From GCA-2731375 sp964507245 (lineage in GTDB: Bacteria > Pseudomonadota > Alphaproteobacteria > GCA-2731375), in contig CAZDQC010000028.1 of assembly GCA_964507245.1 (NCBI GenBank), positions 1-31,998 on the forward strand: a stretch of 31,998 nt of DNA. The letters run 5' to 3'. The translations under genes and the position numbers were made by a program. Below the pieces are notes generated by a model. That model had not been told where the DNA came from. It did not search any database and saw only the letters and a list, made by a program, of their open reading frames with translations. Below are positions 26,054-31,998 of this stretch, in pieces (position 1 is the first letter of the stretch; the number at the start of each line of letters is the position of its first letter).

Positions 26054-26353
26054 CTAGCGGCAATCAAATGTTTGAACATCAACTTTTAGGAGTCCGAAGG
26101 TAACGAAAGATACTGTTGTCCTAGTGCTTTTCTCTTTCGGGTACGGCCTTTTATTGAACTTATTGCAATGTTCTTTTGCCGCTTTCATCATCTTTTCATA
26201 GCCGCCAAGAAAGCTGTCATACTCATATGTAACACCCATCTCGCTAGCTAGGACTGCATCATGGCCGCCAAAAACAACAGGTAAAGCGCAGCCATTAAAT
26301 CCAAGTAGGATTATGATGAACAATTTGGAAAAAATTAGTTTTGAAGTTTTCAT
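26054..26353 (-). CDS. Small putative lipoprotein or secreted protein
   Basis: 99-aa protein with an N-terminal signal-like segment: MKTSKLIFSK, then a hydrophobic run ending LLGFNGC, with a cysteine at 22 that could be a lipid attachment site, though the FNGC box is not a good match to the consensus. The mature part has a lysine-rich helix (GGYEKMMKAAKEHCNKFN) and two more cysteines, then SFVTFGLLKVDVQTFDC. The ATG at 26353 is preferred over a start 12 codons upstream because the signal sequence begins there; the ribosome site is weak. Family not recognised. Confidence 0.6.
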   Translation of the reverse strand: MKTSKLIFSKLFIIILLGFNGCALPVVFGGHDAVLASEMGVTYEYDSFLGGYEKMMKAAKEHCNKFNKRPYPKEKSTRTTVSFVTFGLLKVDVQTFDCR

Positions 26354-26637
26354 GGGTGCTACTTTAGGCCATGGGCACTGCCGGGGCAATATTCCTCGAA
26401 CTGGCCATGACGGAGCTTAGAACTATGCCAATAAACTGAGTAAAAGAGTTGGCTCGCTGAAACGGTCAAAAAACTATAACAACGGACTATTAATTAATGG
26501 AAATAACGTACGAGGACGGGAAAATCGTCGATAAACCTGTTTCGGCGAAGTAACCTGGCCATTACATTCAATAGACTCCCAGAAGACAGACTAATTAATT
26601 GGGGCTGGTAAACTTCATTCTGAAGGACAAATAGAAT

Positions 26638-27633
26638 ATGGCGGAAATTCTCGCAGACACTCTTCATCAAAACAGTATCGTCATTGACGGCCTCATCATT
26701 TCAAAATGGTCCCGCAGCATATTTGAGCAGATGCATCAGGGTGGCCTGACTGCTGCGAACTGCACCTGCTCAGTCTGGGATGGTTTTAACGACACGATGG
26801 CCAATATCGCGCGTTGGAAAAAGGACCTTGCCGAGAACGCAGATATTTTAATGCAGGTTCATTCCGCCGCTGATATTCGAACGGCAAAACAGGAGAAGAA
26901 GGTCGGCATCATACTCGGTTGGCAGAATGCTTACGCTATCGAGCAGAACCTGGACCATTTGCGTTTATTTCGCGACCTTGGCGTACGAGTCATCCAATTA
27001 ACCTATAACACGCAGAATCTAGTTGGTTCCGGGTGCTGGGAAAGCCATGACAGCGGCCTGTCGGACTTTGGCCGAGATGTGATTGATATGATGAACCAAT
27101 TGGGAATTCTAGTTGACCTCTCTCATGTAGGCGACACCACCAGCAGTGAAGCAATTGCCCATTCTAAAAAGCCGGTCTCCTACACCCACTGCTTCCCAAA
27201 TGCCCTGCACGACCACACGCGCAACAAATCCGACGAAATGCTGAAAATGCTTGCTGACAAAGGTGGATTTGTAGGTGTTGTTGCCTACACACCGTTTATG
27301 CCAAAAGGAGATGACTCTACCGTTAATGACGTAATTGACGGATTTGAGCATATGATTAACGTAGTTGGTGAAGATCAAGTTGGAATAGGTACCGATTTTA
27401 CCCAGGATCAGGACACTTCGTTCTTCCACTATTTGAGATCTGACAAAGGTATTGGAAGAGCTCTGTCGAAACCAATGGCAAAGCGTCCTGATAATCCAAT
27501 AGGCTTCGACGGTCCCGCCGAATACGTAAATCTAACTGCCGCGATGATAAAGCGCGGATGGAATGAAAAACTTATTCAAAAACTTCTTGGAAAAAACTGG
27601 CTGACATTCCTGGAAGAAGTCTGGGGTGGTTAA
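26638..27633 (+). CDS. Membrane dipeptidase (M19)-like protein with altered metal site
   Basis: 331-aa TIM-barrel protein resembling renal/membrane dipeptidases. Retained marks are DLGVRVIQLTYNTQN (113-127), LVDLSHVGDTT with H163, YTHCFPNALHDH with H184, and GIGTDFTQDQD. The usual HxD metal pair near the N-terminus, expected after VIDG, reads LII (positions 19-21), and the bridging Glu appears to be Q96 (GWQNAYA). The protein may therefore bind one metal, use other residues such as H191/H193, or have another activity. AAGGA stands about 11 nt before the ATG. It is 326 bp ahead of the first amidase on the same strand. Peptide or lactone hydrolysis is family-based inference. Confidence 0.8.
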   Translation: MAEILADTLHQNSIVIDGLIISKWSRSIFEQMHQGGLTAANCTCSVWDGFNDTMANIARWKKDLAENADILMQVHSAADIRTAKQEKKVGIILGWQNAYAIEQNLDHLRLFRDLGVRVIQLTYNTQNLVGSGCWESHDSGLSDFGRDVIDMMNQLGILVDLSHVGDTTSSEAIAHSKKPVSYTHCFPNALHDHTRNKSDEMLKMLADKGGFVGVVAYTPFMPKGDDSTVNDVIDGFEHMINVVGEDQVGIGTDFTQDQDTSFFHYLRSDKGIGRALSKPMAKRPDNPIGFDGPAEYVNLTAAMIKRGWNEKLIQKLLGKNWLTFLEEVWGG

Positions 27634-27959
27634 TTGACTATCAACAGTTTGGAGTGGATGGCCCAAGTTCGGAACCTTTACCGGAATTTAGGTAGATGCA
27701 GAGATTGAAATAATTGTCTTCAAACTCTTTGGGACATCCTACTAGCCTACTCAATAAGGCGAAATTTAGCTGAATTTTGTTGATGTTAGGTCGTTCGACC
27801 TCGACGACAAATTTTGGTAAACTTGGTTCATGTATCTAGAAATGCCATAAAATGTATAGATTGCCCGTCCACCGGATATGATTTTGGGGTTGCTATCTGT
27901 CCCAAGGGTAGTTTTCATTGTTCAGGAAGAAATAATCGAGCAACAATGGAGAGCATCTA
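27634..27959. other. Intergenic region before amidase, with palindrome
   Basis: 326 bp without a gene. It holds AGGTCG-TT-CGACCT (27788-27801), a 6-bp inverted repeat that could be an operator or a small hairpin, 159 bp ahead of the amidase start. A possible promoter is listed separately. Confidence 0.4.
27823..27851 (+). promoter_or_regulatory. Weak candidate promoter for amidase gene
   Basis: TTGGTT (27823-27828), 17 bp spacer, CATAAA (27846-27851), 109 bp ahead of the ATG. Each hexamer matches 4 of 6 positions of the sigma70 consensus, so this is only a candidate. The palindrome at 27788-27801 lies just upstream. Confidence 0.2.
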
Positions 27960-29480
27960 ATGGCGGTCCAAGTTCCTACATCCGATCAACTTTGGGAAGT
28001 CGCTGAGGAAATCGGTTTAAATCTCACTGAGGATGACATCAAATCCTACATTGAACTAATGCGCCCGAATGTCGATGCCTACAACCTCATCGACGCCATG
28101 CCAGACAATCTACCGAAAACCAATTATGCACGGTCGCCCGGCTACCGGCCGAGTGGAGAAGAGAACAAATACAATGCCTGGTATGTGAAGACGACTGTCG
28201 AAGGCGCCTCACGCGGCAAACTGAAGGGCAAAACAGTCGTCCTCAAGGACAATATCATGCTAGCCGGCGTCCCAATGATGAACGGCGCTGCCACATTGGA
28301 AGGTTACACACCTGAAATAGATGCCACGGTCGCGACCCGCATTTTGGATGCAGGGGGCACCATCGTAGGCAAGGCACATTGCGAATCTTTTTGCCTGTCC
28401 GGCGGTAGCCACACAAATTCCACCGGGCCGGTGCATAATCCCCACAAGATGGGTTATTCGGCAGGTGGCTCTTCTTCAGGCAGCGCGGCCTTGGTCGCAG
28501 CTGGCGAGGTAGATATGGCTATGGGTGGCGACCAGGGCGGATCGATCCGCATGCCAGCATCCTTCTGCGGCATCTATGGAATGAAAGCGACCCATGGGCT
28601 AGTGCCATATACCGGAATTATGCCAATCGAAATCTATGTCGACCACACGGGTCCAATGACCAATTCGGTCGAGGACAACGCCTTGCTGCTAGAGGTAATC
28701 GCCGGTGAGGATGGCTACGACCCTCGCCAATACAACGTCAGGACACAGCGTTACACGAAGGCCCTTGATGGCAAGAAGGGTATTAAGGGAATGAAGATTG
28801 CTGTGGTTAAGGAAGGCTACCAGCAGGAAAATTCTGAAAAAGATGTCAACGCCAAGGTTCGAGCAGCCGCCAAGAAACTGCAGACATTAGGTGCGAAGGT
28901 GAAGGAAGTTTCTATACCTATGCACCTATTAGGTGGAGCCCTTTGGCTACCTATTGGTGTAGAAGGCCTGACACAGACCATGATGCACGGGGATGGATAT
29001 GGCATTTCCCGACCGGATCTTTATGTCACTTCGTTAATGGACAAACATCGTGGCTGGCGGCAGAGGGCCGACGAAATGTCCGAAACTACCAAATTAATGA
29101 CAATGTTAGGCACCTATATCAACAAGCAACACGGCAGTCGATATTACGGTAAGGCGATGAACCTGACACGTCTACTGACGGCCGCCTATGATGCGGTACT
29201 AGCGGATTATGATCTGCTCTTGATGCCAACAACACCCGTCAAGGCGACGCCACTGCCGGGCGCGGACGCTTCGCGGGAAGAATATGTGCAACGGGCTCTA
29301 GAGATGATTTCTAATACCGCGCCGTTTGATATCACCCATCATCCGGCAATGGCTATTCCCTGCGGCATGTCCAAGGGTCTTCCGATCAGCATGATGCTGG
29401 TAGGCAAACACTTCGAAGAGTCAACAATTTACCGCGCCGCCCACGCTTTCGAGCAGGGCGCCAAGTGGAAATCAATGTAA
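27960..29480 (+). CDS. Amidase signature family enzyme (amidase copy 1)
   Basis: 506-aa amidase. The Ser-cisSer-Lys triad is K96 (VVLKDN), S171 (GYSAGGSSSGSAAL) and S195 (GGDQGGSIRMPA); the spacing of 75 and 24 residues equals that in FAAH. The GEVDMAMGGDQGGS block and N-terminal helical region resemble the AmdA-type amidases of nitrile-degrading actinobacteria, but no nitrile hydratase is in the window. It hydrolyses an amide to acid and ammonia; the true substrate is unknown. No signal peptide, so cytosolic. It is closely similar to copy 3 (31082 onward), for example in the shared MKATHGLVPYTGIMPIE. It converges with copy 2 on a shared terminator. Confidence 0.94.
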   Translation: MAVQVPTSDQLWEVAEEIGLNLTEDDIKSYIELMRPNVDAYNLIDAMPDNLPKTNYARSPGYRPSGEENKYNAWYVKTTVEGASRGKLKGKTVVLKDNIMLAGVPMMNGAATLEGYTPEIDATVATRILDAGGTIVGKAHCESFCLSGGSHTNSTGPVHNPHKMGYSAGGSSSGSAALVAAGEVDMAMGGDQGGSIRMPASFCGIYGMKATHGLVPYTGIMPIEIYVDHTGPMTNSVEDNALLLEVIAGEDGYDPRQYNVRTQRYTKALDGKKGIKGMKIAVVKEGYQQENSEKDVNAKVRAAAKKLQTLGAKVKEVSIPMHLLGGALWLPIGVEGLTQTMMHGDGYGISRPDLYVTSLMDKHRGWRQRADEMSETTKLMTMLGTYINKQHGSRYYGKAMNLTRLLTAAYDAVLADYDLLLMPTTPVKATPLPGADASREEYVQRALEMISNTAPFDITHHPAMAIPCGMSKGLPISMMLVGKHFEESTIYRAAHAFEQGAKWKSM

Positions 29481-29494
29481 CGCGTTCATACCAA

Positions 29495-29536
29495 AAACCG
29501 GGGCGCCGTCATCAAATGATGCGGCGCCCCTTTTTC
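29495..29536. terminator. Bidirectional rho-independent terminator
   Basis: Stem GGGGCGCCG (29500-29508) pairs with CGGCGCCCC (29522-29530), with CATC/GATG extending it around an AAAT loop and one bulged T. TTTTTC follows on the plus strand, and the minus strand reads GGTTTTTGG after the same stem. It lies 20 bp past the copy 1 stop and 8 bp past the copy 2 stop, serving both convergent genes. Confidence 0.88.
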
Positions 29537-29537
29537 T

Positions 29538-31046
29538 TTATGAAGTCTTCCAATCGAAATTAGCTTCAAACGCTGCAGCCGCACGATAGATAGTGCGCTC
29601 GTCATAATGGTTGCCTATCAATTGCAGACCGGCGGGCAATCCGTCGGCGTTGCGGCCGCATGGCAATGAAATAGCTGGATTACCCGTATAGTTATAAGGA
29701 GAGGTATTACCTAACATGCACCAAGCTTGGCCAATCCGGCTCATGCGGTCATCGTCCGCGGTCGGCAACTTCATAGCTGTCATGGGTAATGTGGGAGTCA
29801 GCAACAAATCCCATTCCTGGAACAATTTGGCATAGTACGCCACGGCCTCTCGTTTCAAATTCTGTCCTTTGCCATAGATGCGCCCGCCGTATGTCTTGGC
29901 AACCCAGGCACCCAGCATGGTAATCGCCTTGGCAGTATCGGGCCATTCATCCGCCCGGTTGCCCAGTCTGTTGATCTGTTCAATCAAGCTTGGAGGATAG
30001 AAACCGGCCGCGCCACTGGCCACGCCGCCACCGAAGGTGAACTGTCGCACCATGCCCTCGGCGATCATGGGCATATAAATATTGCCGATGTTATTGTGCA
30101 AAGGTACGGAAATCTGCTCGACTTTTGCCCCCAACGACGCGAGCAGGTCAGCCGCTGCCAAGACGGCTTGGTCCACTACTTGCTCGGATTCCTCGCGGCC
30201 AAAGCCTTCCTTGATGATACCAATGCGCAGTCCATCGACCCCCTTATCCAACTCTGCCGTATATGTGTCAGAGGCCACTCCGGACTGCCTATCGTCATAA
30301 CCGTCCGGACCAGCCAGAACCTCCAGAAACAGAGCGTTGTCTGCAACATTTTTGGTCATAGGCCCGATGTGATCGATGGAGACTTCCATGCTCATAATAC
30401 CGCTATAGGGCACCAAACCATGCGTAGGTTTCATGCCGACGATGCCGGAAAATGCAGCGGGAATTCGGATGGAGCCTGCCTGATCACCACCAATGGACAT
30501 ATCAACTTCACCGCCGCCTACCAGAGCGGCACTGCCCGATGAAGAGCCACCGGCTGAATAACCAGGCTTGACAGGATTTTGTACCGGCCCTGTTGCGGAA
30601 GTATAGCTGCTGCCCGAGACACAAAAATATTCGCAGACAGCTTTGCCGGTGATAGTGGCGCCGGCATCCAGGATGCGTGTCACAATTGTGGCATCTACCT
30701 CTGGCACATAGCCTTCCATGACCGAGGCGCCATTCATCAAGGGCACTCCGGCCAGCAGAACCGTATCCTTCAGAGCGACCGTTCGGCCTGCCAGCTTACC
30801 TCCCGAAGCACCTTTGATATCGGTCTTGTAGTACCAGGCGTTGAGCGGGTTGTCCTCCGCCTCAGGTCGAACACCCGGATTGCGAGGATACTTGACCTCT
30901 GGAAGTGCATCCGGTCCAGTCAAAGCCGTATCTGTCAGATCGAACATTGGTCCAAGGACATCGCTGAAGAACTCCGTGTCCTCGTCCGTCAAGGTAGCGC
31001 CGAAGCTGGCGGCTAGTTCGCGGAGTTGTTGGTCGGTGGGTCTCAT
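29538..31046 (-). CDS. Amidase signature family enzyme (amidase copy 2)
   Basis: 502-aa amidase with the complete triad: K93 (VALKDT), S168 (GYSAGGSSSGSAAL) and S192 (GGDQAGSIRIPA), again at spacings of 75 and 24. Same family as copy 1 and of similar length, but more divergent in the C-terminal half, where the substrate pocket is built (for example a hydrophobic GGGVASGAAGFYPP segment). The ATG at 31046 has GGGAG upstream. On its strand it follows copy 3 with 35 bp between, so the two are probably one transcript. Substrate unknown. Confidence 0.94.
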   Translation of the reverse strand: MRPTDQQLRELAASFGATLTDEDTEFFSDVLGPMFDLTDTALTGPDALPEVKYPRNPGVRPEAEDNPLNAWYYKTDIKGASGGKLAGRTVALKDTVLLAGVPLMNGASVMEGYVPEVDATIVTRILDAGATITGKAVCEYFCVSGSSYTSATGPVQNPVKPGYSAGGSSSGSAALVGGGEVDMSIGGDQAGSIRIPAAFSGIVGMKPTHGLVPYSGIMSMEVSIDHIGPMTKNVADNALFLEVLAGPDGYDDRQSGVASDTYTAELDKGVDGLRIGIIKEGFGREESEQVVDQAVLAAADLLASLGAKVEQISVPLHNNIGNIYMPMIAEGMVRQFTFGGGVASGAAGFYPPSLIEQINRLGNRADEWPDTAKAITMLGAWVAKTYGGRIYGKGQNLKREAVAYYAKLFQEWDLLLTPTLPMTAMKLPTADDDRMSRIGQAWCMLGNTSPYNYTGNPAISLPCGRNADGLPAGLQLIGNHYDERTIYRAAAAFEANFDWKTS

Positions 31047-31081
31047 CTATAGACACTCCCTTGGTTTAGTTCCGAATTCGC

Positions 31082-31998
31082 TCAAGCCGTGAATGTAGTC
31101 CAATCACCAGACTGCTCGAAGGCTTGAGCTGCTTGATACACCGTTGGCTCTTCAAAAAACCGGCCCACCAGCATCATGCCCACGGGCCGACCGTCGCTCA
31201 TACCGCAAGGCATGGAAAGTGCCGGATGATGGCTGATGTTAAAAGGTGCGGTGTTAGCTATCATTTCGAAGGCTCTATCAATGTAAAAATTCCAGTCATC
31301 CTCTGGCGTCGGTAAGGGCGTTGCTTTTACCGGCAAGGTTGGCAATAGCAGGAGGTCGTAGTTTTCTAGTACGGCATCATATGCCGCTCTTAGCCTGTAG
31401 GAGAGATTGACTGCCTTCCCGTAATAGCGCTTTCCGGCGGTATTGTCTGCGTGAGCACCAAACATCATGGTTAGTTTCAAGGATTCAGAAAGACTATCCG
31501 CCTTATTTCTCCAATTGTGGTGGGTATCCATCAACGAGGTCGAGTAGAGATCCTGACGAGATACGCCGTAGCCATCGCCTAGCATCATGGTCTGGGTCAA
31601 TCCTTCCAGGGCGATTGGCGTCCAGATGGCGGGGCCCATCGCATGCATGGGGATTGAGACTTCCTCCACCGTCGCGCCAAGTTCGGCAAAGCGGGCGGCA
31701 CCAGCACGGACAAAAGCATCCACATCCGCCTCAGAATTCTCGTGGCCAAAGCCCTCTTTTAATACGGCGATTTTCATATTTTTGACGCCGCCTTCCAGAA
31801 GTTCTGAGTAGGGCTGTGTGGTTACGCTTTGTTGTCGTATGTCGTAACCGTCAGATCCAGCGATCGCTTCCAGCATCAGGGCATTATCAGGCACATTCGC
31901 CGTCATGGGTCCAGTATGATCTATATAGGGTTCGATAGGCATGATGCCCGTATAGGGAACCAAGCCGTGCGTCGCCTTCATAGCGACAATGCCGCAAT
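31082..31998 (-). CDS. Amidase signature family enzyme (copy 3, 5' end outside window)
   Basis: C-terminal part of a third amidase; the frame remains open to the window edge, where it reads CGIVAMKATHGLVPYTG, the same block as copy 1 (CGIYGMKATHGLVPY). The triad residues lie beyond the edge and are not seen. The visible 300 or so residues match copy 1 throughout: EGLTQTMMLGDGYGVSRQDL and DLLLLPTLPVKATPLP. The start is not in the window. It lies upstream of copy 2 on the minus strand, with 35 bp between them. Confidence 0.92.
   Translation of the reverse strand, partial: CGIVAMKATHGLVPYTGIMPIEPYIDHTGPMTANVPDNALMLEAIAGSDGYDIRQQSVTTQPYSELLEGGVKNMKIAVLKEGFGHENSEADVDAFVRAGAARFAELGATVEEVSIPMHAMGPAIWTPIALEGLTQTMMLGDGYGVSRQDLYSTSLMDTHHNWRNKADSLSESLKLTMMFGAHADNTAGKRYYGKAVNLSYRLRAAYDAVLENYDLLLLPTLPVKATPLPTPEDDWNFYIDRAFEMIANTAPFNISHHPALSMPCGMSDGRPVGMMLVGRFFEEPTVYQAAQAFEQSGDWTTFTA

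Noticed and set aside
27960..31998. Nitrile degradation cluster
   Set aside because: The amidases resemble nitrile-associated enzymes, but no nitrile hydratase, activator or aldoxime dehydratase is present in the window.
1..31998. CRISPR array, tRNA, rRNA or transposon
   Set aside because: No regularly spaced repeats, cloverleaf-like sequence, terminal inverted repeats or transposase frames were found on reading both strands.

Overview
The window looks like a chromosomal segment of an uncultured alphaproteobacterium. The support is the mix of gene families: class III CoA-transferase, LLM flavin enzymes, a GMC oxidoreductase, NIPSNAP, GFA, DUF1499, a TolB/TPR adenylate cyclase and a fused E1 alpha/beta dehydrogenase. 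This is inference; there is no rRNA or marker gene. Two runs of exactly 100 N (13843-13942, 17294-17393) are scaffold gaps, so the source is a draft or metagenome assembly. I saw no tRNA, rRNA, CRISPR array, transposase, integrase or phage gene.

Layout. (1) 1-3013: 3' part of an ABC transporter (membrane + ATPase), overlapping by one base a membrane-fusion protein that carries an N-terminal cyclic-nucleotide-binding domain; this is a type I-like export pair. (2) 3103-5686: a compact AmmeMemoRadiSam locus, with the radical SAM gene divergent from a fused Memo-AMMECR1 gene. (3) 5733-6119: the C-terminal remnant of an RTX-like secreted protein, without its body or a start codon. (4) 6255-12639: class III CoA-transferase, convergent ThuA-like protein, an LLM oxidoreductase + GMC oxidoreductase pair, and a convergent TTC38-like repeat protein. 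(5) 12883-15085: small genes (NIPSNAP, GFA zinc protein, unknown 99-aa protein, DUF1499), interrupted by gap 1, which cuts a possible plus-strand gene. (6) 20359 down to 15163, all minus strand: a probable catabolic operon of MDR reductase, atypical DHDPS-family aldolase, D-2-hydroxyacid dehydrogenase, an unseen gene inside gap 2 (only its C-terminus is visible) and a fused TPP-dependent E1. (7) 20660-22608: two LLM oxidoreductases in tandem. (8) 22838-26353: an AT-richer stretch with an adenylate cyclase/TolB/TPR regulator, an SDR dehydrogenase and a small putative lipoprotein. (9) 26638-31998: an M19 dipeptidase-like protein lacking usual metal ligands, followed by three related amidase-signature enzymes, the last cut by the window edge; two of them converge on a clear bidirectional terminator.

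Taken together, most of the window is catabolic and accessory metabolism: oxidation of unidentified small organic substrates, CoA transfer, and amide or peptide-like hydrolysis. The items most worth a second look are the cNMP-domain/HlyD fusion with its partly degenerate ABC ATPase, the M19-like protein with altered metal ligands beside three amidases, the 15.2-20.4 kb operon with a non-canonical DHDPS-family active site, and the orphaned RTX-type C-terminus. No substrate can be named from sequence alone.
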